A stretch of DNA of 64,000 nucleotides from Rahnella laticis (GTDB lineage Bacteria > Pseudomonadota > Gammaproteobacteria > Enterobacterales > Enterobacteriaceae), in contig NZ_JADOBI010000003.1 in assembly GCF_015644585.1 (NCBI RefSeq), positions 372,001-436,000 of the forward strand. Reading direction: 5' to 3'. Shown here in pieces: positions 21,976 to 31,521 of the stretch. Position 1 is the stretch's first letter. Every line of letters starts with the position of its first letter. The notes beneath the pieces are model-generated. The model was not told the origin of the DNA. It searched no databases and was given only the letters and a program-made list of their open reading frames with translations. The position numbers and the translations under genes were made by a program.

Positions 21976-22740
21976 TCAGAAGTTATATTTTATGGAGTAG
22001 ATAATTCCGTCCTGGAGGAAACTTTCACCCAATTTATTATCCGCATAGCGATATTGTAATCCGATCGTCAGGCTGGGATTGGGCTTCCACCAGAAGCCTG
22101 CGCCACCGTTGACGCCCTCTTTACCGCCGTTGCCGGCAGCATATTGATCGGCGCGGTCAAACTCATATTCCGTCCAGTTGGTCAGGCTGAAATTCTCGCC
22201 CCATGCGGTGAAGTCATATCCGGCGACCCAGCCAAATACATAGCCATTATCGCCGGTGTAATACGTCTGATCGGTATAACGTTTGGCGATAAAAGGCTTG
22301 TACCAGAAGTTACCCGCTTTAATGTTGTAGCCTATTCCGTATAACGCCATGACATCATGGAAATGCACGCCGAGCGGCGCACCGTAGGTGCCATATAAAT
22401 GGCCGTAAAGATTAAAACCTGAATTACCCAGATAGAACCGGTTGGTGCTTTTAAAGGTATAGCGCTGTTCATCTCCCGGCTGGTCATGTTCTTTATTCAG
22501 CGGATTTTCCAGATCGAAGAAACCGTAAGTTTCACCCCAGGTAAATCCCGCACCGCCTTCCAGTTCAAGATAGAAAAAGTCATCTTTATGCGATTTCATT
22601 CCGGTCCGGTGCGTGGTGTTTTGTGTCCAGTCCAGATAATGCAAACCGGTATCAAAGAAGCCCCATAAATATTCAGCCTGAGCGCCGGGCGCTAAAAATA
22701 TTAATGCCAGAGGTAATGTATATTTAATTAATTTCTTCAT
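21976..22740 (-). CDS. Tsx/OmpK-family outer-membrane nucleoside channel
   Basis: This 254-residue protein has a signal peptide (MKKLIKYTLPLALIFLAPGA, cleavage after AQA near residue 22). An aromatic-rich beta-barrel sequence follows, starting EYLWGFFDTGLHYLDW and ending in Phe (SIKYNF), the usual barrel C-terminus. It resembles the Tsx/OmpK (Channel_Tsx) family more than general porins. The ATG at 22740 has an AGGGA site; the longer frame to 22800 lacks a signal peptide. Being first in an operon with a NupG-like symporter supports nucleoside passage across the outer membrane. Identity to E. coli Tsx itself is low, so I give no gene name. Confidence 0.8.
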   Translation of the reverse strand: MKKLIKYTLPLALIFLAPGAQAEYLWGFFDTGLHYLDWTQNTTHRTGMKSHKDDFFYLELEGGAGFTWGETYGFFDLENPLNKEHDQPGDEQRYTFKSTNRFYLGNSGFNLYGHLYGTYGAPLGVHFHDVMALYGIGYNIKAGNFWYKPFIAKRYTDQTYYTGDNGYVFGWVAGYDFTAWGENFSLTNWTEYEFDRADQYAAGNGGKEGVNGGAGFWWKPNPSLTIGLQYRYADNKLGESFLQDGIIYSIKYNF

Positions 22741-22864
22741 CGCGCTTAATTCCCTTAGCCAGAAATGCACATTCCTGAAAACTGTGCATATTAGATTCAA
22801 AAGTCCGAGCGCTGGGAGTATTCACGATGAGGAAAGGGCTAAACCAATATTGATTTAGCGGGGC

Positions 22865-22887
22865 ATTTATAGCTTTTATCTATAAAT
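22865..22887. promoter_or_regulatory. Candidate operator upstream of the nucleoside-uptake pair
   Basis: A perfect 8-bp inverted repeat, ATTTATAG-N7-CTATAAAT, lies about 125 bp before the Tsx-like gene. It is a plausible repressor or activator site, but I cannot assign it to DeoR, CytR or another known regulator. The rest of 22741-23102 is AT-rich and holds no gene. Confidence 0.3.
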
Positions 22888-23102
22888 AGCCAAAAAAGGA
22901 TTTTTATCTATACAAAACAACTCATTATAAAAAATCGCAAAGCAGTAAAACCGAAAGAAAAAATAAACTATCGGTCAGATATGAGAGTGAGTTCAAATTA
23001 AGGAAATAAAGTCAATATTAACAGTAAGGCGAGCGGTTTACGGGGACACGTTATCACGAACAATTAGCAGACGATATTATTTTCACGCAAACCGAAATAA
23101 TG

Positions 23103-23142
23103 CGGCAATATCCTGCACAAGACTTTTTGCAGGATATTGCCG
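23103..23142 (-). terminator. Long hairpin terminator of yabI
   Basis: A perfect 15-bp inverted repeat, CGGCAATATCCTGCA and its complement, surrounds a 10-nt loop 6 nt past the yabI stop. The sequence that follows on the minus strand is T-rich but without a clean run. Confidence 0.6.
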
Positions 23143-23148
23143 TTCCCG

Positions 23149-23916
23149 TTAGCGGGTAATCACTTTCCACAGCAAATGACCGTAGACCGGCATCATCGGC
23201 TGTTTGCTGAGCATCACGATGCTCACCGCCGTCGCGACCAGACTCAGCACACAAACCACGCGCAGGCGCGGCAGCGGTAACCATTTTGTCATCGCGTCCG
23301 GCGTGGCTTTTCCGGCACGGAACCAGCGCCAGAGAAGCCAGGCGCTCAGCCAGATCAGCACGAAGGCCGCAAACAGCATCCATTTGAAGACCGCGCTGTT
23401 GTGGCCGGTCGGAATGTCGATCGCGACGCCGGCCAGAATTCCCGGCAGGAAGTAGACCGGCGGCCAGGTGATGCAGCCGATGATATTCGGCGGCGCAAAT
23501 TTATACGGCGGCAGGTTCAGCATACCGGCAGCCAGCGGCACCAGCGGACGCGTCGGGCCAATGAAGCGGCCAATAATCACCGTTGCAAAGCTGTGACGAT
23601 CAAGCGCGTGCCCGGTTTTATCAAGCAATGACTGATAGCGTTGCAGGAATTTCCACTGATGCAGCGGTTCTTTAAAACGCCGCCCGATGAAGTAAGACGC
23701 CCAGTCGCCAAAGAAGCAACCGAGCCCGGCGGCCAGCCACGCTTCGTACAAGCCGACCTGACCGCTGCCGATCAGCGTCCCGAGTGTCGCCATCATCACC
23801 GTGCCGGGCAGAATCAGCCCGACCAGCGCCAGCGATTCGAAAAAAGCCACTACGGCGACAATAATTAAAGCAAAGCCCACCGACTGAGCGACCAGATGTT
23901 GTAAATAGGCTTCCAT
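23149..23916 (-). CDS. yabI: YabI, DedA-family inner-membrane protein
   Basis: This 255-residue DedA/SNARE-associated-type membrane protein matches E. coli YabI (about 254). Several transmembrane segments are visible, with the DedA signatures FFESLALVGLILPGTVMM near the start and FIGPTRPLVPLAAGML in the middle. DedA proteins support membrane-potential homeostasis and lipid-carrier recycling; the exact role of YabI is unknown. The ATG at 23916 (MEAYLQHLVAQSVGF) has a GGGA site and removes an unconserved 34-residue extension. It neighbours polB divergently; in E. coli it lies next to thiQ, here separated by the nucleoside pair. Confidence 0.92.
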   Translation of the reverse strand: MEAYLQHLVAQSVGFALIIVAVVAFFESLALVGLILPGTVMMATLGTLIGSGQVGLYEAWLAAGLGCFFGDWASYFIGRRFKEPLHQWKFLQRYQSLLDKTGHALDRHSFATVIIGRFIGPTRPLVPLAAGMLNLPPYKFAPPNIIGCITWPPVYFLPGILAGVAIDIPTGHNSAVFKWMLFAAFVLIWLSAWLLWRWFRAGKATPDAMTKWLPLPRLRVVCVLSLVATAVSIVMLSKQPMMPVYGHLLWKVITR

Positions 23917-24094
23917 AAATTCCCAGTAATTGTGACGCAAAAGGCATAGAGCATCAGTACGGATAAATAATGAGACTAGTGTCAGTTTTCTGAACTTTGA
24001 TTGTAGTAAATACATCAAGCGGCTGAATTGTCAGCGCCTGAAGTATTGCCGTCAACCCAGTAATTGTATGCGTATTTGGCAGAATCCAGAGTCG

Positions 24095-24123
24095 TGGACA
24101 AAGACTGTATAAATAACCATACT
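24095..24123 (+). promoter_or_regulatory. polB promoter with overlapping LexA-like SOS box
   Basis: TGGACA (24095-24100), a 17-nt spacer and CATACT (24118-24123) form a plausible promoter. Between and over the -10 lies CTGTATAAATAACCAT (24105-24120). This is close to the LexA consensus CTGT-N8-ACAG and resembles the CCAG-ending box of dinB. E. coli polB is SOS-induced with a similar site. The second half-site is imperfect, so repression strength is uncertain. Confidence 0.6.
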
Positions 24124-24159
24124 CTGTCATTGATTTTTCATTCCGCTTGCGAGGCGCTT

Positions 24160-26565
24160 ATTAACGCACAATCCACTCCCTCCGCCGCACGCACCACTGA
24201 CACCTCGCCGCGTCAGGGATTCGTACTGACCCGCCACTGGCGCGACACGCCGCGTGGCACGGAAGTGGAATTGTGGCTGGCGACTGACGATGGCCCGCAG
24301 AAAGTTCGTCTGCCGTTGCAGGAGTCGGTGGCCTTTATTCCGGCGGAACAGCGTACGCAGGCTGAACGTCTGCTGACCGGTGAAAAAAATGTCAGTTTGC
24401 GCGAATTACCGTTGCAGGATTTCCATTCCCGGCCGGTTCTCGGCCTGTATTGCCCGCAACACCGGCAGTTAATGCGCATTGAAAAGCTGTTAAAAGAGAA
24501 CGGCGTCAGGGTCTATGAAGCCGATATCCGCCCGCCGGAACGTTTTCTGATGGAGCGTTATATCACCGCGCCGGTGTGGTTCAGCGGCAAGCCGGGGGCG
24601 GGCAATCTGCTGCTCGACACGAAGATGAAACCGGCGCAGGAATACCGCCCGCCGCTGAAACTCTGTTCTCTGGATATCGAAACCAGCGGTAACGGCGAGT
24701 TGTATTGCATCGGGCTGGAAGGCTGCGGGCAGCGCCACGTTTATATGCTCGGGCCGCCGAACGGTGACCGGGACAGTCAGTTCGATTTCAATCTCGAATA
24801 CGTCGACAGCCGTCCGCAACTGCTGCAAAAGCTCAACGAGTGGCTGGAAACTTACGATCCGGATGCGATTATCGGCTGGAGCGTCATACAGTTCGATCTG
24901 CGCGTTTTACAAAAGCATGCCGACCGCTACAAAATCCCGCTCAAATTCGGGCGTGGCGGCAGTGAGCTGGAATGGCGCGAGCACGGCTTCAAACAGGGGC
25001 ATTTTTTTGCCGCCGCCGCTGGCCGCCTGATTATCGACGGCATTGAGGCCCTGAAATCCGCCTTCTGGAACTTCAATTCCTTCAGTCTTGAATTCGTCTC
25101 GCAAAGTTTATTAGGCGAAGGGAAATCCAGCGATAACCCGTATCAGCGTCTGGCCGAAATCGAACAACGTTTTCGTGAAAACAAACCCGCGCTGGCGCGT
25201 TACAACCTGAAAGACTGCGAGCTGGTCACGCGTATTTTTGCCAAAACCGAGCTGATGCCGTTTCTTCTCGAGCGCGCGTCGGTAACCGGGCTGGCCGCCG
25301 ACCGCAGCGGCGGTTCAGTCGCCGCCTTTACCCACCTTTATTTACCGCGCATGCACCGCGCCGGTTATGTCGCGCCAAATCTGGGCGAGCTGGAAGGTGA
25401 AATGAGCCCCGGCGGATTCGTGATGGATTCCCGCCCCGGCCTATACGATTCCGTGCTGGTGCTCGATTACAAAAGTCTGTACCCGTCGATTATCCGCACA
25501 TTCCTGATCGACCCGGTCGGGCTGGTGGCCGGGCTGCAACAGCCGGACGATGAACATTCTGTTCCCGGCTACCGCAACGCCCGTTTCTCAAGGGAAAAAC
25601 ATTGCCTGCCGGAAATCGTCAGCCAGATCTGGCAGGGGCGCGAAGCCGCGAAAAAACACAACAACAAACCGCTGTCGCAGGCGCTGAAAATCATCATGAA
25701 CGCCTTTTATGGCGTGCTCGGCTCGAGCGGCTGCCGGTTCTTCGATCCGCGTCTGGCTTCTTCTATTACGCTGCGCGGGCACGACATCATGCGCCAGACC
25801 CGCGAGCTGATTGAGGCCGAAGGTTATCAGGTGATTTACGGCGATACGGACTCCACCTTTGTCTGGCTCAATAAAGCGCATACGCAGGAAGACGCCAATG
25901 TCATTGGCCGCCGTCTGGTGGAGCAGGTGAATGCCTGGTGGAAACAGCATTTGCAGCAGGAATACGGGCTGGAAAGCGCGCTGGAGCTGGAATTCGAAAC
26001 GCATTATCAACGCTTTCTGATGCCGACGATCCGCGGTTCCGAAACCGGCAGTAAAAAGCGTTATGCTGGGCTGGTGAAAGACGCAGACGGCGAACACATC
26101 GTTTATAAGGGGCTGGAAACGGTGCGCACCGACTGGACGCCGCTGGCGCAGGAGTTTCAGCAGGAGCTGTATCAGCGGATTTTCCATCAGAAACCGTATC
26201 AGGATTATGTCCGCGATTATGTGGCGCGCACGCTCAACGGCGAGCTGGACGACAAGGTGGTGTACCGCAAACGCCTGCGCCGTAAGCTCAGTGATTACGA
26301 AAAAAATGTGCCGCCGCACGTCCGCGCTGCCCGGCTGGCGGATGAGTATAATGTGCAGCATGGCCGCGCAAAGCAGTACCAGAACGGCGGGTGGATAAGC
26401 TACGTGATGACCACTTCCGGGCCGGAACCGCTGGAGAACCGCCAGTCACCGGTCGATTACGATCACTACATCGAACGCCAGCTGGAACCGGTGGCCGATG
26501 GCATTTTGCCTTTCCTTCATGACGATTTTGCTACACTCATTACAGGTCAGATGGGGTTATTTTAA
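24160..26565 (+). CDS. polB: PolB, DNA polymerase II
   Basis: PolB is the SOS-induced family-B polymerase used in replication restart and repair. The conserved part starts at [14 protein letters not shown]. The 3'-5' exonuclease Exo I motif LDIETSG (Asp about 172), polymerase motif [11 protein letters not shown] (Asp436) and motif C YGDTDST (560-566) are intact, and it ends in a clamp-binding-like QMGLF. The start is uncertain: there is no in-frame ATG near the conserved N-terminus. TTG 24064 and GTG 24094 lie upstream of the predicted transcription start. I list an ATT at 24160 with GAGG 5 nt before it (802 residues); TTG at 24130 is an alternative. Confidence 0.93.
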   Translation: MNAQSTPSAARTTDTSPRQGFVLTRHWRDTPRGTEVELWLATDDGPQKVRLPLQESVAFIPAEQRTQAERLLTGEKNVSLRELPLQDFHSRPVLGLYCPQHRQLMRIEKLLKENGVRVYEADIRPPERFLMERYITAPVWFSGKPGAGNLLLDTKMKPAQEYRPPLKLCSLDIETSGNGELYCIGLEGCGQRHVYMLGPPNGDRDSQFDFNLEYVDSRPQLLQKLNEWLETYDPDAIIGWSVIQFDLRVLQKHADRYKIPLKFGRGGSELEWREHGFKQGHFFAAAAGRLIIDGIEALKSAFWNFNSFSLEFVSQSLLGEGKSSDNPYQRLAEIEQRFRENKPALARYNLKDCELVTRIFAKTELMPFLLERASVTGLAADRSGGSVAAFTHLYLPRMHRAGYVAPNLGELEGEMSPGGFVMDSRPGLYDSVLVLDYKSLYPSIIRTFLIDPVGLVAGLQQPDDEHSVPGYRNARFSREKHCLPEIVSQIWQGREAAKKHNNKPLSQALKIIMNAFYGVLGSSGCRFFDPRLASSITLRGHDIMRQTRELIEAEGYQVIYGDTDSTFVWLNKAHTQEDANVIGRRLVEQVNAWWKQHLQQEYGLESALELEFETHYQRFLMPTIRGSETGSKKRYAGLVKDADGEHIVYKGLETVRTDWTPLAQEFQQELYQRIFHQKPYQDYVRDYVARTLNGELDDKVVYRKRLRRKLSDYEKNVPPHVRAARLADEYNVQHGRAKQYQNGGWISYVMTTSGPEPLENRQSPVDYDHYIERQLEPVADGILPFLHDDFATLITGQMGLF

Positions 26566-26788
26566 GCAAAAGAAGGCGCTGCGGATGTGATTCTAAGGTG
26601 ACGAATCGCTTACCTTCCATTACCATAGCGCCCTTTCCCATTTCTGAATCATCCTCACACAGTGAATCACTTCCCGCCTGCTGACGGGAAAAGAAAACTA
26701 TTGCCCAAGCATTATCAGAGGCATGGCGAGCAATGCGCAGTCGCTGCCGCAGTTGTCGTACACAGAGCAAATAACACAGAGAGAGATT

Positions 26789-29686
26789 ATGCCGTTTACA
26801 TTGGGTCAACGCTGGATAAGCGATACGGAAAGCGAATTAGGATTAGGAACCGTGGTTGCGCTGGATGTGCGCATGGTTACCCTGCTTTTCCCCGCCACCG
26901 GTGAAAACCGTTTGTATGCCCGAAATGATTCCCCGATCACCCGCGTGATGTTCAATCCCGGTGATACCATCAGTTGCCACGAAGGCTGGCAGCTGCAAGT
27001 CGATGAAGTCATTGAAGACAAAGGTTTACTGACCTATATCGGTACCCGTCTGGATACAGAAGAAACCGGCGTTGCCATGCGTGAAGTGCTGCTCGACAGC
27101 AAACTGACATTCAGCAAACCTCAGGATCGTCTGTTCGCCGGTCAGATTGACCGCATGGATCGTTTTGCCCTGCGTTTCCGCGCACGTAAATATCAGCGCG
27201 AGCAGTTCCGTCTGGAATTCGGCGGCCTGCGCGGTATGCGCGCCAGCCTGATCCCGCACCAGTTGCACATTGCTTACGAAGTTGGGCAGCGCCATGCGCC
27301 GCGCGTTTTACTGGCCGATGAAGTCGGTCTGGGTAAAACCATCGAAGCCGGCATGATTATTCATCAGCAATTGCTGTCCGGCCGCGCCGAACGCGTGCTG
27401 ATCGTGGTGCCTGAAACCCTGCAACATCAGTGGCTGGTTGAGATGCTGCGCCGCTTCAACCTGCGTTTCTCTCTGTTTGATGACGACCGCTATGCCGAAT
27501 CCGTGCATGAAGCAACGAACCCGTTTGAAACCGAGCAGCTGGTTATCTGTTCTCTTGATTTCGTGCGCCGCAATAAGTCCCGCCTCGAGCAGTTGTCCGA
27601 TGCGTCCTGGGACATGCTGGTCGTCGACGAAGCGCACCATCTGGTGTGGAGCGAAGACGCGCCAAGCCGCGAATATCAGGTTATCGAGCAGCTTTCTCAG
27701 CAAATCCCGAGCGTCCTGCTGCTGACCGCCACGCCGGAGCAACTGGGCCAGGAAAGTCACTTTGCGCGTCTGCGCCTGCTGGATCCGGATCGTTTCCACG
27801 ATTACGAAGAATTCATTGAAGAACAGCAGCAATATCAGCCGGTCGCGGATGCCGTGACGCTGCTGCTTAATAAAGAGCCGCTGACGCCGGAAGCGCTGGC
27901 CTTGCTGGGCGAAAGCGTTGGTAATGCAGACACCGACGCGCTGCTGACCGCCGCCAATAAAGGTGATGAAGCCGCCGCGAAACAGCTGGTTTCCATGCTG
28001 ATGGATCGCCACGGCACCAGCCGCGTGCTGTTCCGTAACACCCGTAACGGCGTAAAAGGTTTCCCGGAGCGCCATCTGCATTCGGTGAAACTGCCGCTGC
28101 CGACGCAGTATCAGACCGCGATTAAAGTCTCCGGCATTATGGGCGCGAAGAAAACCGCCGAAGCCCGTGCGCACGACATGCTGTATCCGGAGCAGATTTA
28201 TCAGGAATTTGAAGGCGAAAACGCCACCTGGTGGAACTTCGATCCGCGCGTGGAATGGCTGCTCGGTTATCTGACCGCCAACCGTGACGAAAAGGTGCTG
28301 GTGATTTGCGCCAAAGCCGCCACCGCGCTGCAACTGGAGCAGGTTCTGCGTGAACGCGAAGCGATCCGCGCCGCCGTGTTCCACGAAGGTTTGTCGATCA
28401 TCGAACGTGACCGCGCCGCCGCGTACTTCGCTTCGCAGGAAGAAGGCGCGCAGGTTCTTCTGTGTTCTGAAATCGGCTCCGAAGGCCGTAACTTCCAGTT
28501 CGCCAGCAAGATGGTGATGTTCGATCTGCCGTTCAACCCGGATCTGCTTGAGCAGCGTATTGGCCGTCTGGACCGTATCGGCCAGCAAAATAATATCGAC
28601 ATCATGGTGCCTTACCTTGAGCAAACCGCGCAGTCCGTGCTGGTCCGCTGGTTCCATGAAGGGCTGGATGCGTTCGAACATACCTGCCCGACCGGCCGGA
28701 CGATTTATGACAGCGCTTACGATCAGCTGATTACGTTCCTCGCCACACCGGCTGAGCAGGAAGGTCTGGACGACTTTATTCTCAAATGCCGTGCGGAACA
28801 TGACGCGCTGAAAGAGAAGCTGGAAAATGGCCGCGACCGTCTGCTGGAGATGCATTCCAACGGCGGCGAACGTGCGCAGCAGCTGGCGAAAGAGATTGGC
28901 GAGCAGGATAACGACGTCAATCTGGTGAATTTCGCACTGAATCTGTTCGATATCGTCGGCATCAATCAGGACGATCGCAGCGATAATATGATCGTTCTGA
29001 CGCCATCCGATCACATGCTGGTGCCGGATTTCCCGGGCCTGCCGGAAGACGGTTGTACGGTGACGTTTGACCGTGAACAGGCGCTGTCGCGTGAAGATGC
29101 GCAGTTTATCAGCTGGGAACATCCGATCGTACGCAACGGTCTGGATCTGATCCTGTCCGGTGATACCGGCAGCTGTGCGGTGTCGATCCTGAAAAACAAA
29201 GCGCTGCCGGTCGGTACACTGCTGGCAGAGCTGATTTACGTGGTCGAATGTCAGGCGCCGAAACACCTGCAACTGACCCGCTTCCTGCCGCCAACGCCGG
29301 TGCGCATGCTGATGGATCGCAAAGGCACTAACCTTGCCGCGCAGGTGGAATTCGAGAGCTTTAACCGCCAGTTGAACGCCATCAACCGTCATAACTCCAG
29401 CAAGCTGGTCAATGCTGTGCAGCAGGACGTTCACGCCATGTTGCAGCAAGCTGAAGCGGAAATTGCTGAGCAGGCGCGTGCGCTGATTGAAGCGGCGAAA
29501 GTCGAAGCGGACGAGCAACTGACGAAAGAGCTGGATCGTCTGAAAGCGCTGAAAGAAGTGAACCCGAACATTCGCGATGACGAACTGGAATCGGTAGACT
29601 CAAACCGTAAGCAGGTGCTGGCCAATCTGAACGACGCCAGCTGGCGTCTGGATGCGATCCGTCTGGTGGTCGTCAGCCACCAGTAA
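26789..29686 (+). CDS. rapA: RapA (HepA), RNA polymerase-associated Swi2/Snf2 ATPase
   Basis: RapA recycles RNA polymerase stalled on DNA. This 965-residue protein follows E. coli RapA throughout: N-terminal Tudor-like domains from [18 protein letters not shown], Walker A DEVGLGKT (about 177-184), the DEAH box in [10 protein letters not shown] (about 279), helicase motif [11 protein letters not shown], and a C-terminal coiled-coil-rich spacer. The ATG at 26789 has an AGAGAGAG site and is preferred over a start at 26723 that adds 22 unconserved residues. It follows polB by about 220 bp and precedes rluA on the same strand. Confidence 0.98.
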   Translation: MPFTLGQRWISDTESELGLGTVVALDVRMVTLLFPATGENRLYARNDSPITRVMFNPGDTISCHEGWQLQVDEVIEDKGLLTYIGTRLDTEETGVAMREVLLDSKLTFSKPQDRLFAGQIDRMDRFALRFRARKYQREQFRLEFGGLRGMRASLIPHQLHIAYEVGQRHAPRVLLADEVGLGKTIEAGMIIHQQLLSGRAERVLIVVPETLQHQWLVEMLRRFNLRFSLFDDDRYAESVHEATNPFETEQLVICSLDFVRRNKSRLEQLSDASWDMLVVDEAHHLVWSEDAPSREYQVIEQLSQQIPSVLLLTATPEQLGQESHFARLRLLDPDRFHDYEEFIEEQQQYQPVADAVTLLLNKEPLTPEALALLGESVGNADTDALLTAANKGDEAAAKQLVSMLMDRHGTSRVLFRNTRNGVKGFPERHLHSVKLPLPTQYQTAIKVSGIMGAKKTAEARAHDMLYPEQIYQEFEGENATWWNFDPRVEWLLGYLTANRDEKVLVICAKAATALQLEQVLREREAIRAAVFHEGLSIIERDRAAAYFASQEEGAQVLLCSEIGSEGRNFQFASKMVMFDLPFNPDLLEQRIGRLDRIGQQNNIDIMVPYLEQTAQSVLVRWFHEGLDAFEHTCPTGRTIYDSAYDQLITFLATPAEQEGLDDFILKCRAEHDALKEKLENGRDRLLEMHSNGGERAQQLAKEIGEQDNDVNLVNFALNLFDIVGINQDDRSDNMIVLTPSDHMLVPDFPGLPEDGCTVTFDREQALSREDAQFISWEHPIVRNGLDLILSGDTGSCAVSILKNKALPVGTLLAELIYVVECQAPKHLQLTRFLPPTPVRMLMDRKGTNLAAQVEFESFNRQLNAINRHNSSKLVNAVQQDVHAMLQQAEAEIAEQARALIEAAKVEADEQLTKELDRLKALKEVNPNIRDDELESVDSNRKQVLANLNDASWRLDAIRLVVVSHQ

Positions 29687-29754
29687 GCCTGTCGGGATGC
29701 AGCCGCTTCTGCCTCCCTTCTTTTATTTCACCCTGAATGCAGACTGAAACCGCT

Positions 29755-30456
29755 ATGAGCGAACATCAACCGACAATGCCTGAGCCGTCCAAAACCCGGC
29801 CGCTGGAGAATTACAATCCGCCGACCGATCCCTGGTTGCAGGTGATTTTCCAGGATGAACACATCATGGTGGTGAATAAACCAAGCGGGTTGCTTTCGGT
29901 GCCGGGGAAATTAGCCGAGCATCAGGACAGCCTGATGACGCGCATTCAGCAGCAATATCCGGAAGCGGAATCGGTGCATCGTCTGGATATGTCGACCAGT
30001 GGCGTGATTGTGGTGGCGCTGACCAAAGAAGCTGAGCGTGAGCTTAAACGCCAGTTCCGCGAACGCGAAACCAAGAAAGTGTATATCGCACGCGTCTGGG
30101 GACGGGTTGAAGAAGATTACGGCATTATTGATTTGCCGCTGATTTGCGATTATCCCAACCGGCCTAAGCAGAAGGTTTGCCATGAGACCGGGAAGAAAGC
30201 GCTGACGCAGTATGAAGTGATGTCCTGGGATGAAGACGGCACGACGCGCGTCAAACTCCGGCCGATTACCGGGCGTTCGCACCAGCTGCGCGTGCATTTA
30301 CTGGCGCTCGGGCATCCGATTCTGGGCGATAAGTTTTACGCACATCCGCAGGCGCTGGCCGCCGCTGACCGTCTGCAACTGCATGCGCAGGAGCTGTCGT
30401 TTTACCATCCGATCACTGATGCGCCGCTGGTATTTAACTGCGAGCCGGATTTTTAA
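29755..30456 (+). CDS. rluA: RluA, dual-specificity 23S rRNA/tRNA pseudouridine synthase
   Basis: RluA makes pseudouridine 746 in 23S rRNA and 32 in several tRNAs. The catalytic motif HRLDMSTSG with its Asp is present, as are the family stretches HIMVVNKPSGLLSVPG and PITGRSHQLRVHLLALGHPI. Homology to the 219-residue E. coli protein begins at LENYNPPTDPW, so the N-terminal ~18 residues are a local extension. I list the ATG at 29755; an ATG at 29737 is also in frame, and neither has a strong ribosome-binding site. It is followed by a bidirectional terminator shared with djlA. Confidence 0.95.
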   Translation: MSEHQPTMPEPSKTRPLENYNPPTDPWLQVIFQDEHIMVVNKPSGLLSVPGKLAEHQDSLMTRIQQQYPEAESVHRLDMSTSGVIVVALTKEAERELKRQFRERETKKVYIARVWGRVEEDYGIIDLPLICDYPNRPKQKVCHETGKKALTQYEVMSWDEDGTTRVKLRPITGRSHQLRVHLLALGHPILGDKFYAHPQALAAADRLQLHAQELSFYHPITDAPLVFNCEPDF

Positions 30457-30471
30457 GTTTCCGGCAGTTAC

Positions 30472-30502
30472 AAAAAAGGCGCTGAATTCAGCGCCTTTTA
30501 CT
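30472..30502. terminator. Bidirectional terminator between rluA and djlA
   Basis: AAAAGGCGCTGAA and its exact complement form a fully symmetric hairpin with A and T runs on both sides. It serves rluA on the plus strand and djlA on the minus strand. Confidence 0.9.
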
Positions 30503-30518
30503 TTTGCGTCGGAGAAGA

Positions 30519-31340
30519 TTACTTAAAACCTTTCTCTCTTTTGATCAGGTCATATGCGGCCTGAATCGACTGCGCTTTCTCTTTCGCCATTTCCATCATT
30601 TCCGGCGGCAAACCCTTCGCAACCAGTTTATCCGGGTGATGTTCGCCCATCAGTTTGCGGTACGCCCGTTTGATGGTGGTCGCGTCATCCGTGGCATTCA
30701 CACCCAGCACTTTACAGGCATCGGCCAGTGTCGGGCCTTGCTGTGTCTGGTGATAACCGCCGCGATAAGAGTGACCACCCTGCTGATTTCCGCCGAACTG
30801 TTGTCCGCCTTCCATCATGCGCAGGAACTGTTCGAACTGCATGCGGGAGATCCCGAGTTCTTCGGCAATCACATACAGCACTTCGCGCTCGTTCGGGTGT
30901 AAAGAGCCGTCGGCATACGCCGCCTGGATCTGGATTTCCAGAAAAGTCCGGATCAGATCAAAGCGGCCAAAACATGCAGTACGCAATGCCCGCATTTTTT
31001 CCCGCAACGGGTAATTCGCATCTTTCCCGTCGCGGAAGGCACGCTGGGCGGCTTCACGCTGCTCACCGTGCAACTGCATACGTTCCATGTAAAGACTGGC
31101 GATTTGTATATCCGCCTCGGTCACTCTGCCTTTTGATTTAGTCAGATTCCCCATCACTTCGAATGTGGTGCGGAAAAAGATGGTTTGACGTGTCTGTTGA
31201 TCGGCGAAATATCCCCGGCGTTTCGCGGAACGCGCGGTATCAAACATATGCCCTATCAACACCCCTGAAACAATTCCCCAGAAGCCTAAACCGGACCATA
31301 AGCCCAGGATAAGTCCGAGCAGTTTTCCCCAATACTGCAT
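30519..31340 (-). CDS. djlA: DjlA, membrane-anchored DnaK co-chaperone
   Basis: DjlA is a type III inner-membrane J-protein that stimulates DnaK and modulates the Rcs envelope-stress pathway. The 273 residues contain one N-terminal transmembrane segment ([20 protein letters not shown] onward), a central TerB-like helical domain, a Gly/Gln-rich linker, and a C-terminal J domain with the HPD motif in [16 protein letters not shown]. It ends KGFK, as in E. coli. It is divergent from lptD, with about 180 bp between the two start codons. Confidence 0.97.
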   Translation of the reverse strand: MQYWGKLLGLILGLWSGLGFWGIVSGVLIGHMFDTARSAKRRGYFADQQTRQTIFFRTTFEVMGNLTKSKGRVTEADIQIASLYMERMQLHGEQREAAQRAFRDGKDANYPLREKMRALRTACFGRFDLIRTFLEIQIQAAYADGSLHPNEREVLYVIAEELGISRMQFEQFLRMMEGGQQFGGNQQGGHSYRGGYHQTQQGPTLADACKVLGVNATDDATTIKRAYRKLMGEHHPDKLVAKGLPPEMMEMAKEKAQSIQAAYDLIKREKGFK

Positions 31341-31521
31341 ATACTCCTCAATTCGCCATGCCGTCGCTTAAAAATTGCTTTATCATAACCGGCATTTATC
31401 GTTGTGCCTAACGGCGGCAACGTAACAGGTTGGATTTAACACTAGCGCAACCATGATGAGTGAGATAGTCTCTGACCGTTTGCCGGCATGATGCCTCTGA
31501 TGACGGAACACCATTTTACGT

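Noticed and set aside
25588-26361. 257-codon minus-strand frame opposite polB
   Set aside because: Mirror frame of polB with no start signal or recognisable family.
27308-29518. 736-codon open frame on the minus strand
   Set aside because: It is antisense to rapA and its composition, rich in Gln, His and Arg, is that of a codon-mirror frame. The plus-strand rapA protein is conserved throughout.
31341-31521. Search for a sigma-E promoter of lptD
   Set aside because: A TCTGA -10-like motif exists, but no GGAACTT-like -35 stands at the right spacing.
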